Below are positions 17,812 through 26,217 of a stretch of DNA of 64,000 nt, piece by piece; the stretch's first letter is position 1; each line of letters opens with the position of its first letter. This DNA comes from Anaerosoma tenue (GTDB taxonomy: Bacteria > Actinomycetota > Coriobacteriia > Anaerosomatales > Anaerosomataceae): the NCBI RefSeq assembly GCF_023161965.1, contig NZ_JALNTY010000002.1, positions 398,552 through 462,551 of the forward strand. Direction: 5' to 3'. The position numbers and the translations under genes were made by a program. The notes under the pieces are model-generated. The model did no database searches, was not told the origin of the DNA, and saw only the letters and a list, made by a program, of their open reading frames with translations.

Positions 17812-18828
17812 CTAGAAACCGATGACGGTCTCGCGAAGATGCTCCGCCTGCTCTTCTCCCCGCGCCGGGTCTGCAAGCGCGTCTACGTACATCCTGAAGA
17901 TCGAGGTGCGGTACACGCCGTTGGAGAATTGCGCCCCGACGGTGACCGCACTGCGACCACGCATCACAACGAGATTCGCTCCATCATCCGCAGGCATCGC
18001 GCCGAGCGCGCTCAAGATGAAGTCAGCGCTGTGCGGCGCGGTTACCCACACCTCGAACTTCCGTATAGCGGTCACGTGCGGGGCCACCATCTGAGCGGCA
18101 GCAACTCCGGTGAACCAGGCCTGGAGGCCGGCTTCGCCTGCCAGCCGACGCGATACCTCACGCATCGTATCCAGTGCGCCGTTGTTGAGGATGAATCCGC
18201 GTGCGACGACCTTGCGGTCGGCCACGGCATCATGCGCGTAGCGGTCGAGCAGTGCCCCGGCGTCGATCACGCGCCGCCGGGTGGCCGGGCCTGCCCCCGT
18301 GCGCTCCAGAAGCCCTACGGCTTCCAGGGCCACAACAGTATTCTGTGCGGCGCCGAGCGATGCGCGACCTTCAGTGGCCAGGTCGGCCACCTTCCACTCC
18401 CGCATGGGATCCTGCAGCAGTGCGAGGGCGACACCTCCCGCGGTACCGCTCAGGCGCAGCGCCTTCTCCTGGGCTTCGACAGGTGGCGCGGCCTCGTTCT
18501 GCAGGCGGATGAGCATGGCCGGGGCGTGGAGCCGAATCCGCAGGAGACGATCATCCATGTAGTTGGCGTCCGCCCTGTTGAGCTCGGCGAGCGCATTCTG
18601 ACTGAACCGGCGACCCACGATCACTGGTAGCGTTGGTAGCGTCTCGGCACGGCGCAGCGCCTGCATGACCTGCTCGGTTCGGCCCGAACCGGCGCTCACT
18701 ACTTGCAGCACGCCTTCGCCCTCAGCAACGCCCTCGAGAAGCACGGTGTCACCGACCGCGCGGAAGGCGCCTGCATCAGCCTGAGTGAGGCGGCGTGCCA
18801 GATCCTGTGCGTATGCTGCCGTGTCCAT
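17812..18828 (-). CDS. AbiEi-like winged-helix antitoxin/transcriptional regulator
   Basis: 338 residues from an ATG with GGAG six bases upstream (the frame extends to 19011 but would cover the HigBA control region). A winged-helix segment is visible near 135-190 (VALALLQDPMREWKVADLATEGRASLGAAQNTVVALEAVGLLER). The C-terminal half (VEVW-type strands such as FEVWVTAPHSADFILSALG) fits AbiEi proteins with a DNA-binding head and an antitoxin domain. It is first in the order antitoxin, nucleotidyltransferase, hsdR. Repeated TTTTCACT boxes lie over its promoter, as expected for negative autoregulation. Confidence 0.65.
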   Translation of the reverse strand: MDTAAYAQDLARRLTQADAGAFRAVGDTVLLEGVAEGEGVLQVVSAGSGRTEQVMQALRRAETLPTLPVIVGRRFSQNALAELNRADANYMDDRLLRIRLHAPAMLIRLQNEAAPPVEAQEKALRLSGTAGGVALALLQDPMREWKVADLATEGRASLGAAQNTVVALEAVGLLERTGAGPATRRRVIDAGALLDRYAHDAVADRKVVARGFILNNGALDTMREVSRRLAGEAGLQAWFTGVAAAQMVAPHVTAIRKFEVWVTAPHSADFILSALGAMPADDGANLVVMRGRSAVTVGAQFSNGVYRTSIFRMYVDALADPARGEEQAEHLRETVIGF

Positions 18829-18889
18829 TTTCACTCCATGGTCATTTTCACTGCGCAATGAAAATAGCACAGAAGTGAAAATTGGTCGA
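18826..18889 (-). promoter_or_regulatory. AbiEi-like promoter with repeated TTTTCACT operator boxes
   Basis: On the minus strand a weak -35 TCGACC (18884-18889) and -10 TATTTT (18861-18866) are 17 bases apart. Around them are three copies of an 8-9 base box: TTTTCACT at 18874-18881, and AGTGAAAA in the opposite orientation at about 18844-18852 and 18827-18835, plus a near copy AATGAAAA. Boxes in both orientations over the promoter and the start codon fit dimer binding by the AbiEi-like protein. The boxes are seen directly; binding is inferred. Confidence 0.6.
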
Positions 18890-18975
18890 GTGCCCACCGG
18901 GATGGCTTCGCTATGAGTCACGGACCCATTCTTCTTGCTTGGCGTCGCGCCCAACCCACTGCAGCCCCCAGTATC

Positions 18976-19020
18976 TTTACCAAAACGGTAAACCCATGGT
19001 ATGTTTACCACATCGGTAAA
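18976..19020 (+). promoter_or_regulatory. Tandem palindromic operators and promoter of the HigBA-like module
   Basis: Two 17-base palindromes, TTTACCAAAACGGTAAA (18976-18992) and TTTACCACATCGGTAAA (19004-19020), are 28 bases apart centre to centre. The arms TTTACC/GGTAAA are identical in both. A -35-like TTTACC (18976-18981) and a -10-like TATGTT (19000-19005), 18 bases apart, overlap them. This is the layout expected for autorepression by the HTH antitoxin encoded in the operon that starts at 19040. Confidence 0.75.
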
Positions 19021-19039
19021 CTAGACGTCGTGGAGACAC

Positions 19040-19378
19040 GTGGAGATCATCTTCGCAACGAGGAGGCTCGAGGCCTCAATGGCCTCGCACCAGGCGCGGG
19101 TCAGGGCATTCGGTGCCGAAAGGGCGAACAAGCTGAACACCCGGCTTACCCAGCTCTATGAGGCAGACCGGCTCGAAGACATGCGCAGCCTTCCTGGTCG
19201 ATGCCATGAACTCCATGGCGATCGTCAGGGTCAACTGGCGGTTGATGTGACGAAGAACTACCGCCTCATCTTCAAGCCTACGGAGCAACCGCCACCGCAG
19301 AGAGATGGTGGCGGACTCGACTGGAGCACGGTCGAGGCGATCACGATCTTGGAAGTGGAGGACTACCATGGCCAATGA
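19040..19378 (+). CDS. HigB/RelE-type toxin (killer protein)
   Basis: 112 residues from a GTG. The pattern, with a Leu/Arg-rich first helix (RRLEASMASHQARVRAFG), then DRLEDMRSLPGRCHELHGDRQGQLAVDVTKNYRLIFKP, fits the RelE/HigB fold; R and K residues near the end of the barrel are the usual mRNA-cleaving positions. Such toxins cut mRNA on the ribosome. Order toxin then antitoxin, with an 11-base overlap, is typical of HigBA. Palindromic operators lie directly upstream. Confidence 0.85.
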   Translation: MEIIFATRRLEASMASHQARVRAFGAERANKLNTRLTQLYEADRLEDMRSLPGRCHELHGDRQGQLAVDVTKNYRLIFKPTEQPPPQRDGGGLDWSTVEAITILEVEDYHGQ

Positions 19379-20486
19379 CCGTCGCTCATGGGCGCCGGAT
19401 GTTCCGGTTTCCCCCGGCGAGACCATCCGGGAGATCCTCGAAGAGCGCGCGATCTCTCAAGTGGACTTCGCCACGCGCCTGGGCAGGAGCGAGAAGTTCG
19501 TCAGCCAGCTCATCAACGGCAAGGCATCGCTCAGCTACGACACGGCAATCGAACTCGAGCGGGTTCTGGGCGTGCCCGCCAGCTTCTGGAACCGAGCGGA
19601 GGCCACCTACCGTGGGCTCCTGGCGCACCAGACGCGGCTGGCCGCATCCGAGGAGCAGGCCGAGTGGGTTCGCTCATTCCCGGTGAAGGATATGGCGGAC
19701 AAGGGGCTGATCGCGCGTAAGACGAGCGCCGCTGAGCAGGCAGAAGGGCTCCTCTCCTTCTTCGGTGTCTCGTCGATCGATGCGTACCGGGACTACTGGT
19801 CGGCCGAGAGGAGACTCGCCGCACGCATGAGCACGGCGTACACCCCGGAGGTCCCAGCGATCACGGCGTGGCTACGGGCCGGCGAACGAGAGGCCGAGCT
19901 GATCGACACGGCTCCCTACGACGAGGAGCGGTTCCGCCTAGTACTTGATGAACTCAGGCACGCAACTCGACTGCTCCCGTGTGAATGGCAACCGCTGGTA
20001 GTGAGCCGCTGTGCCGAAGCAGGGGTTGCTGTGGTGTTCGTTCCTGATCTGCCGAAGACGCGCTGTCACGCGGTCAGCTGGTGGGTGAGTAAGACGCGGG
20101 CGGTCATCCAGCTCGGCTCGTTCTACAAGACCGACGACCAGGTGTGGTTCAGCCTCTTCCATGAGGCCGCGCATCTGCTGCTGGACCGAAGCCGTTCGCG
20201 GATCAGTGATCTGGACGGGGACGCCGAAACAGAGCGGAAGATGAGTGAGTTCGCCGGTAACCTGCTGATCCCAGCCGAGGCGTACGAGTCCTTCGTTTCC
20301 CAGGGTCGTCCATCTAAGGCCGAGGTCGTCGCCTTCGCGGAGCACATTGGGATCGCCGCAAGCGTCGTGGTGGGAAGGCTGCAGCACGACCGAGTCATTC
20401 CATACAACTGGATGAACGACCTCAAGACGAAGTTGGACTGGGCGGTCTATCCTCACTCCACGCCGCGGTTCTCCCAGTCGCCGTAG
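19368..20486 (+). CDS. HigA-type HTH antitoxin fused to an ImmA/IrrE-like metallopeptidase domain
   Basis: 372 residues from an ATG with GGAAGTGGAGG upstream. Residues about 15-75 are an XRE/HigA helix-turn-helix (PGETIREILEERAISQVDFATRLGRSEKF in two parts of the same helix bundle). The C-terminal half carries a zinc-peptidase motif HEAAH at 265-269 followed by a helix with FAGNLLIPAEAYE, as in ImmA/IrrE proteins that cleave repressors. Plain HigA proteins are only about 100 residues. The overlap with the toxin shows coupling. It converges with the GIY-YIG gene and overlaps its end by 34 bases. Confidence 0.85.
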   Translation: MANDRRSWAPDVPVSPGETIREILEERAISQVDFATRLGRSEKFVSQLINGKASLSYDTAIELERVLGVPASFWNRAEATYRGLLAHQTRLAASEEQAEWVRSFPVKDMADKGLIARKTSAAEQAEGLLSFFGVSSIDAYRDYWSAERRLAARMSTAYTPEVPAITAWLRAGEREAELIDTAPYDEERFRLVLDELRHATRLLPCEWQPLVVSRCAEAGVAVVFVPDLPKTRCHAVSWWVSKTRAVIQLGSFYKTDDQVWFSLFHEAAHLLLDRSRSRISDLDGDAETERKMSEFAGNLLIPAEAYESFVSQGRPSKAEVVAFAEHIGIAASVVVGRLQHDRVIPYNWMNDLKTKLDWAVYPHSTPRFSQSP

Positions 20487-21349
20487 GAGGTTCCGTCGTC
20501 GCACTTCCATTCGCGCCGCCCGTTGCTCGACCGGCCGAGCGCGATGGCCCCCGCGGCTGAAGGGGATCCGAAGGGGATGTCCCGGGTCAGGATCCCGATA
20601 TCGCCGCGCACCTGGATCGAGCCGTCCGCGATGAGCTTTCGGTGCTGCGCGCGGTACGACGCGTAGGAGCGCTCCGTGCTCTCCGCCTTGCCGGTGCCCG
20701 CCCAGACAGCTACGACCTGGGAGCCCTCAAGCAGCATGAACTCGTCGCCGATCTGCTGCGCTCGCGCATCGACGTTGTGCTTCTTGTTGGTGAGCGTGAA
20801 CACCGGCGAGTCCGGGGCTGCGACTGCCGACGCGGGTGCCGCCTTGCGGACCCGGATGGCATTGACGCCGAGGACCGGCAGAACGATGTGCAGCTGGTCC
20901 AGGAAGGCCTCCATGTCCGAGATCTGCGCCTCCGAGAGCTTCCGGCCGCGCGGGTCGTTGCCGTTGGCGAGCGTCACGCGGGCCGCCTGCCTGGCGAGCT
21001 CCACCAGCCGCCACTCCAGGTAGCCCCAGTGCCCCTCGGTGAACGAATCGTCCTTGGAGGTGATGAGCACCACGCGGTCCCAGAACTCCTTCTTGGCCGA
21101 GTGGTCGCGGAACCGGTTGATGAAGTCCTCGGTGCGGCCGATGTAGCACCGCACACCGCCGAGCGCCTCCTCGTCGTCGCCGAGGAGCAGGTAGGCACCG
21201 TTGCGTTTGGCCTCTGGCCGCTTGAGGATGTCGCCGAGGTCCGAGCGCGGTCCTGCGAGCACGTGGCCGGTCCAGCCGGCTATCTCCGCAGTGGTGATCC
21301 CGCCCGGGATGCCTTCGACGAGGAAGACCTCGATGTGTTTGCCCGTCAT
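20453..21349 (-). CDS. GIY-YIG nuclease-family protein with C-terminal DUF4357-like domain
   Basis: 298 residues. The GIY-YIG core is at about 45-130: GAYLLLG (GIY strand), CYIGRTED (YIG strand with the catalytic Arg in IGR), and a downstream Glu in YLEWRLVELA. The C-terminus (SPSAAGAIALGRSSNGRREWK) fits the DUF4357 domain often joined to this nuclease near type I restriction genes. Its start overlaps the hsdS stop by four bases, so it belongs to the hsdM-hsdS operon. Its role there is not established; a nicking or homing-type nuclease is inferred. Confidence 0.82.
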   Translation of the reverse strand: MTGKHIEVFLVEGIPGGITTAEIAGWTGHVLAGPRSDLGDILKRPEAKRNGAYLLLGDDEEALGGVRCYIGRTEDFINRFRDHSAKKEFWDRVVLITSKDDSFTEGHWGYLEWRLVELARQAARVTLANGNDPRGRKLSEAQISDMEAFLDQLHIVLPVLGVNAIRVRKAAPASAVAAPDSPVFTLTNKKHNVDARAQQIGDEFMLLEGSQVVAVWAGTGKAESTERSYASYRAQHRKLIADGSIQVRGDIGILTRDIPFGSPSAAGAIALGRSSNGRREWKCDDGTSYGDWENRGVE

Positions 21350-22506
21350 GCAGCCGCCTCCTTGAAGGTGAGCAACCGGTCACGGTAGTACTCGTACTGC
21401 GTGCGGCGTGCGGAGAGCTCCGCCGGAAGGCCGATGGAGAGGTCGTTCACGAGGGCGTCGAAGGCGTCGAGAATTGCGACGATGCGCCGCTGCTCCCTGA
21501 GGGGTGGGACCGGGATTACCAGCCGCTTGAAGCCTTCGATGTCGATGTTCTTCTGCGCGGATTGAGTGGACGTGGCGAATATCAGGGGCTGCATGTTGAG
21601 CAGAACCTGCCCAACATATTCCTTCTCAATATCCGGCACGGCACATTCGAACGTGAAGCCAGAGTCAAGCATCCAGAACTGACCACCCACACGGCGGACG
21701 CAGTTCTCAGACATCGCGAACCGAGAGACCACCCACTCATCCTCGCGGTTGTAGGCATCGGTCTTGAAGCTCGCCCCGCCGCCACCATAGACCGGGTACA
21801 CGGTCCCTGCATCCTTCGCCTTCGTGATGCGAGCGCCGAAGTTGACGCGGATGAGCTCACCCAACGGAACCCACCGGACCCCCCCCTCAGGGAAGGAGAG
21901 GAGCGAGTCTCGGTAGTGGGCATACTGACGTCGCCGGGCTTCCAGCTCCGCCTCCAGCTCCGCTTCCAGCGATGTGAACAAATCCAGTGTACGCGCGATC
22001 TCCTGCTGGATCTCAAGCGGCGGAACAGGCACCTTGTAGTCTCGAATCATCCGCAGGTTCAAGCCGCCGCGAGTGCCATCGCCGGATGACACGCTGCGCA
22101 GTTGCTGGTACTGCGTCTGCAGGAAGTAGTAGAGGTAGTCGCTGTTCACCGAGCCGTAGGGGATGATCGCGGCCAACGACTGATTCGTGCAGAGCGCGAT
22201 TCGGATTCGCGCTACCTTCCCTCGTGTCTTGCCTTGACCTGCCAGGGCGATTACAACAGCACCCGGCGGAACCATCTTGGTGCTGCACGCCGCATACCCG
22301 GCCTCGGTGATGAACTTCTCAGTGTCACTTACCGTTCCCTTGTTTACCTCGCCAGACCCCATCCAGGGGATGGTTCCTCCCTCCCAATACACAGACACGC
22401 CCGAGGCTGGCGTGGCCCCTGAGTAGCATTCGGCGACGTCTCCAATCTGCCTGTGCGGCACCCCACCCGGGCACAGCTCCGCGATCAGCTCGTCGATGCG
22501 ACTCAC
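21346..22506 (-). CDS. hsdS: Type I restriction enzyme, specificity subunit
   Basis: 386 residues with two target-recognition domains (about 15-170 and 205-365), each closed by a conserved helix: PVPPLEIQQEIARTLDLFTSLEAELEAELEARRRQ and its repeat PVPPLREQRRIVAILDAFDALV. The DNA site recognised cannot be read from sequence. It binds HsdM and HsdR and fixes the target for both methylation and cutting. Four-base overlaps on both sides place it between hsdM and the GIY-YIG gene in one operon. Confidence 0.92.
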   Translation of the reverse strand: MSRIDELIAELCPGGVPHRQIGDVAECYSGATPASGVSVYWEGGTIPWMGSGEVNKGTVSDTEKFITEAGYAACSTKMVPPGAVVIALAGQGKTRGKVARIRIALCTNQSLAAIIPYGSVNSDYLYYFLQTQYQQLRSVSSGDGTRGGLNLRMIRDYKVPVPPLEIQQEIARTLDLFTSLEAELEAELEARRRQYAHYRDSLLSFPEGGVRWVPLGELIRVNFGARITKAKDAGTVYPVYGGGGASFKTDAYNREDEWVVSRFAMSENCVRRVGGQFWMLDSGFTFECAVPDIEKEYVGQVLLNMQPLIFATSTQSAQKNIDIEGFKRLVIPVPPLREQRRIVAILDAFDALVNDLSIGLPAELSARRTQYEYYRDRLLTFKEAAA

Positions 22507-24071
22507 GCCTGCCCCTCCAAGTCCGCGACAATCGCGTCAATCTGCGTCCTCAGCTCAGCCTGTCGCACCACGATCTGTGCGATCTCGGCGTTCAGCGCCA
22601 CGATGTCGACCTCCTCGCGCGTGTCCTCCTGCTCCACATACGAGCTCACCGCGATGTTGTACTCGTTGTCAGCGATCTCGGCGTTGGGCACCAGGCGGGC
22701 GAAGCACTCCACGTCCTCGCGTGCGGTGAACACCTCGAGGATGTGCTGCCGGTTGGCCTCGGTGAGCTTGTTCTTGTTGCCGCCTCGGACGAACTCGGCC
22801 GATGCGTCAATGAAGAGCGTGGCGTTGTCGGTCTTGGACTTCTTGAGCACGATGATGCACGTGGCGATCGTGGTGCCAAAGAACAGGTCCGGCGGCAGCT
22901 GGATCACCGTGTCGATGTAGTTGTTGTCGATGAGGTACTTGCGGATCTTGCGCTCGGTGCCGCCGCGGTAGAGCACGCCGGGGAACTCGACGATCGCGGC
23001 CGTGCCGTCCACCGCAAGCCAGCTCAGGATGTGCATCGTGAAGGCGAGGTCGGCCTTCGACTTGGGCGCGAGCACGCCTGCGGGCGCAAAGCGCGGGTCG
23101 TTGATGAGCAGCGGATTGGCGTCGCCGTCCCACCTGATGGAGTACGGCGGATTGGACACGATCGCCTCAAACGGCTCGTCATCCCAGTGCGCGGGGTCCA
23201 GCAGCGTGTCGCCGTGCGCGAGGTCGAACTGCTCGTAGTTCACGTCGTGCAGAAACATGTTGATGCGCGCGAGGTTGAACGTGGTGAGGTTGATCTCCTG
23301 GCCGAAGAACCCCTGCCGCACGTTCTCCTTGCCGAGCACCTTCGCGAACTTGAGCAGCAGCGAGCCGGAGCCGCACGCTGGGTCGTAGACCTTGTTCACC
23401 GCGGTCTTGCCCACAACCGTGATGCGCGCCAGGAGCTCACTCACTTCCTGGGGAGTGAAGAACTCGCCACCCGACTTGCCGGCACTCGACGCGTACATCG
23501 TCATGAGGTACTCGTACGCATCGCCGAACGCGTCGATGGTGTGGTCCTCGAAGCTGCCCAGGTCCAGATCGCCGATGGCGTCGAGCAGCTTCACGAGCTT
23601 CTGGTTGCGCTTGGCCACGGTGGGCCCGAGCTTGGCGCTGTTCACGTCAAGATCGTCGAAGAGACCCTTGAGGTCGTCTTCGCTCTCGGCGCCCACCGCC
23701 GAGCGCTCGATGTTGCGGAAGACGCGCTCGAGCGTCTCGTTGAGGTTCTCATCGGCCGCTGCGCGTGCACGCACGTTGGCGAAGAGCTCACTCGGCAGGA
23801 TGTAGAAGCCCTTCTCGGCAACCGTCACGGCGCGGCCGAACTCGGCATCAGCGTCGGAGAGCTTCGCGTAGTCGAACCCGGTGCGCCCCGCTGCGCGCTC
23901 CTGCGCGTTCAGGTACGCGGTGAGGTTCTCAGAGATGAAGCGGTAGAAGAGGATGCCGAGCACGTAGGTCTTGAAGTCCCAGCCATCCACGGACCCGCGA
24001 AGGTCGTTGGCGACGCGCCAGATCGTCTTGTGGAGCTCGGCTCGCTGGGCTTCCTTGGTGGATGGGGCCAT
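22503..24071 (-). CDS. hsdM: Type I restriction enzyme, DNA adenine methyltransferase subunit
   Basis: 522 residues from an ATG with GGAGAAGAG upstream (the frame to 24113 adds 14 residues without a site). The N-terminal HsdM helical domain (about 10-140) is followed by a methyltransferase fold: SAM-binding motif I VYDPACGSGSLLLKFA near 250 and catalytic motif IV NPPYS near 320, typical of N6-adenine methylation. EFFTPQEV just before motif I is also diagnostic. It is first in the operon hsdM-hsdS-GIY-YIG. Confidence 0.94.
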   Translation of the reverse strand: MAPSTKEAQRAELHKTIWRVANDLRGSVDGWDFKTYVLGILFYRFISENLTAYLNAQERAAGRTGFDYAKLSDADAEFGRAVTVAEKGFYILPSELFANVRARAAADENLNETLERVFRNIERSAVGAESEDDLKGLFDDLDVNSAKLGPTVAKRNQKLVKLLDAIGDLDLGSFEDHTIDAFGDAYEYLMTMYASSAGKSGGEFFTPQEVSELLARITVVGKTAVNKVYDPACGSGSLLLKFAKVLGKENVRQGFFGQEINLTTFNLARINMFLHDVNYEQFDLAHGDTLLDPAHWDDEPFEAIVSNPPYSIRWDGDANPLLINDPRFAPAGVLAPKSKADLAFTMHILSWLAVDGTAAIVEFPGVLYRGGTERKIRKYLIDNNYIDTVIQLPPDLFFGTTIATCIIVLKKSKTDNATLFIDASAEFVRGGNKNKLTEANRQHILEVFTAREDVECFARLVPNAEIADNEYNIAVSSYVEQEDTREEVDIVALNAEIAQIVVRQAELRTQIDAIVADLEGQA

Positions 24072-24163
24072 GGCGTCTCTTCTCCGCGTGACGGGTATGG
24101 GCACTCCTGCCATTCTACAATGAGACTATGACACCCTCTGGCCCCCCGACCGAGGAGCCCCGC

Positions 24164-24865
24164 ATGTTCGATCCGCACACGATCGGCCGGTTCACCGTCG
24201 TCACCGGGCATTACGGCTCCGGCAAGACCAACCTGGCCATCAACCTCGCGCTCGATCTGGCGCAGGCCCACGACGAGGTCCTGCTCGTGGACCTCGACAT
24301 CGTGAACCCGTACTTCCGCTCGTCGGATTACACGGAGATGCTCCGCGAGCACGGTGTGCGCGTGATATCGCCCACGTTCGCCGGCACCACGCTCGACACG
24401 CCGTCGCTCCCGGCGGCGGTGTCCGGCGCGTTCGACACGAGCGGCGCCGTGATCTTCGATGTGGGCGGCGACGATGTGGGGGCCACCGCGCTCGGCCGGT
24501 ACTCGAAGGACATCAAAGCGATTGACCACGAGATGCTCTACGTCATCAACCGCTATCGCAACCTCACCGGCGGGCCCGGGGAGGCGGCGGCGCTTCTCAG
24601 GGAGATCGAGGCGGCGTGCCACCTGAAGGCCACCGGCGTGGTGAACAACTCGCACCTCAAGGCCGAGACCACCGCGGCCACCGTGCTCGACTCGCTCCCG
24701 TTCGCAAGCGAGACGGCATCCCTCCTCGGTCTGCCGCTGTTGTTCACGACCGTCCCGCACCGCCTTCTGGAGGATCTTCCCGGCACGCCGGGTGCTGCGG
24801 GAATCGTTGAAAACGCGTATCCTGTCGAGATTCACGTCCGCACGCCCTGGGAGGACGCCTCGTAG
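24164..24865 (+). CDS. P-loop ATPase (MinD/ParA-like), linked to 2-oxoacid oxidoreductase genes
   Basis: 233 residues from an ATG with GAGGAG seven bases upstream; an ATG at 24128 has no such site. The Walker A motif GHYGSGKTN lies at about 15-23, with LLVDLDIVNPYFRS as the switch-like Asp region and VIFDVGGDD as Walker B. This is the SIMIBI class, but with a diverged P-loop lacking the usual deviant Lys arrangement of ParA. Homologous ATPases sit beside ketoacid:ferredoxin oxidoreductase operons in other anaerobes; a role in maturation or cofactor loading of that enzyme is possible but unproven. Confidence 0.78.
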   Translation: MFDPHTIGRFTVVTGHYGSGKTNLAINLALDLAQAHDEVLLVDLDIVNPYFRSSDYTEMLREHGVRVISPTFAGTTLDTPSLPAAVSGAFDTSGAVIFDVGGDDVGATALGRYSKDIKAIDHEMLYVINRYRNLTGGPGEAAALLREIEAACHLKATGVVNNSHLKAETTAATVLDSLPFASETASLLGLPLLFTTVPHRLLEDLPGTPGAAGIVENAYPVEIHVRTPWEDAS

Positions 24866-24929
24866 GGTGTCGGGCATGTCAGCGCACCGGGAGCACCGCC
24901 TCCCGTCCGTATAAGGAGGTCATCCGCTG

Positions 24930-25136
24930 ATGGCTCGGATCATCGTGGACGGACGCTACTGCAAGGGCTGCGGCCTGTGCGTGGAGGTCTGTCCGAGCAA
25001 CTGCATCGTGCTCGACCCCGACACGATCAACGACAAGGGGTACCACCCCGCGATGCTCACCGACGAGTCGCTGTGCACGGGCTGCGCGTCCTGCGCGCTC
25101 ATCTGCCCCGACGTGGCGATCACGGTCGAAAGGTAG
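24930..25136 (+). CDS. 2-oxoacid:ferredoxin oxidoreductase, delta (2[4Fe-4S]) subunit
   Basis: 68 residues with two full ferredoxin motifs: CKGCGLCVEVCP and CTGCASCALICP, each binding one [4Fe-4S] cluster. It carries electrons from the thiamine-pyrophosphate centre to free ferredoxin. AAGGAGG lies upstream of the ATG. It is first of the delta-alpha-beta-gamma order typical of four-subunit VOR/KOR enzymes, with the alpha gene seven bases downstream. Confidence 0.92.
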   Translation: MARIIVDGRYCKGCGLCVEVCPSNCIVLDPDTINDKGYHPAMLTDESLCTGCASCALICPDVAITVER

Positions 25137-25143
25137 GTGTGAG

Positions 25144-26217
25144 GTGTCCGAGAAGGTCCTGATGAAAGGCAACGAGGCGCTGGCCGAGGCGGCCATCCGT
25201 GCAGGATGCCGCTTCTTCTTCGGTTACCCGATCACGCCCCAGACCGAGCTTGCCGCGTACATGGCCAAGCGCATGCCCAAGGAGAACGGCGTCTACCTGC
25301 AGGCCGAGAGCGAGATAGCGGCGATCAACATGGTGTACGGCGCGTCTGCGGCCGGCAAGCGGGCGATGACGTCATCGAGCTCTCCCGGCATCTCCCTCAA
25401 GGCCGAGGGCATCAGCTACATGGCCGGCGCCGACCTGCCGGGCGTGATCATCAACGTGCAGCGCGGAGGACCCGGCCTCGGCGGCATCCAGCCGAGCCAG
25501 TCGGACTACTTCCAGGCCACGCGCGCCACCGGTCACGGCGATTTCCACCTCATCGTGCTGGCGCCGTCCACCGTGCAGGAGATGACCGACCACGCGTACA
25601 TCGCGTTCGACCTGGCCGACGAGTACCGCGTGCCGGTGATGGTTCTCGCCGACGGCATGCTCGGCCAGATGATGGAGCCCGTGGTGCTCCCTGAACCCAA
25701 GACCGACGAGTCCGACAAGCCGTGGGCGGTCACCGGACACAAGGGCGAGCGCCCGCACAACATCGCCAACTCGCTCTATCTCGCGCCAGAGCGTCTCGAG
25801 GAGACCAACGTGGAGCGCTACGAGCGCTACGAGCGGATCAAGGCAACGGAGCAGCGCGCCGAGGAGTACCTGCTTGAGGACGCTGAGATCGTGCTGGTGG
25901 CCTTCGGCGCGAGTTCGCGTATCGCCCGTAGCGCGATCAACAAAGCCCGCGAGAAAGGCATCAAGGCGGGCCTCATCAGGCCGATCACGCTGTGGCCGTT
26001 CCCGGTGGACGCCATCGAGGCCGCCGTCCCGGGAGCGAAGGCATTCCTCACCGTGGAGATGAACATGGGTCAGATGGTGGACGACGTGCGCCTTGCCGTG
26101 AGCGGTCGCCGTCCGGTGGAGTTCTTCGGCCGCACCGGCGGGATCATCCCCACGCCTGCGGAGACGCTCGCCGCTATCGAGCGGGTCGCCGTGTCGCTGG
26201 AAGGAGGCGCCCGATGA
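25144..26217 (+). CDS. 2-oxoacid:ferredoxin oxidoreductase, alpha subunit
   Basis: 357 residues starting at GTG. The N-terminal part (GNEALAEAAIRAGCRFFFGYPITPQTEL) is the pyrimidine-binding domain and the C-terminal part (about 240-350, VLVAFGASSRIARSAI) is the transketolase-C-like domain of this subunit. The family oxidises 2-oxoacids with CoA to acyl-CoA, CO2 and reduced ferredoxin. The length and pattern match branched-chain (VorB) or 2-oxoglutarate (KorA) enzymes; which one cannot be settled here. The beta ATG overlaps its stop (ATGA). Confidence 0.9.
   Translation: MSEKVLMKGNEALAEAAIRAGCRFFFGYPITPQTELAAYMAKRMPKENGVYLQAESEIAAINMVYGASAAGKRAMTSSSSPGISLKAEGISYMAGADLPGVIINVQRGGPGLGGIQPSQSDYFQATRATGHGDFHLIVLAPSTVQEMTDHAYIAFDLADEYRVPVMVLADGMLGQMMEPVVLPEPKTDESDKPWAVTGHKGERPHNIANSLYLAPERLEETNVERYERYERIKATEQRAEEYLLEDAEIVLVAFGASSRIARSAINKAREKGIKAGLIRPITLWPFPVDAIEAAVPGAKAFLTVEMNMGQMVDDVRLAVSGRRPVEFFGRTGGIIPTPAETLAAIERVAVSLEGGAR

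Noticed and set aside
13894-24071. Prophage or integrative element
   Set aside because: No integrase, transposase, phage gene, attachment repeat or tRNA junction was seen at the edges. It looks like a defence island without a visible mobility gene.
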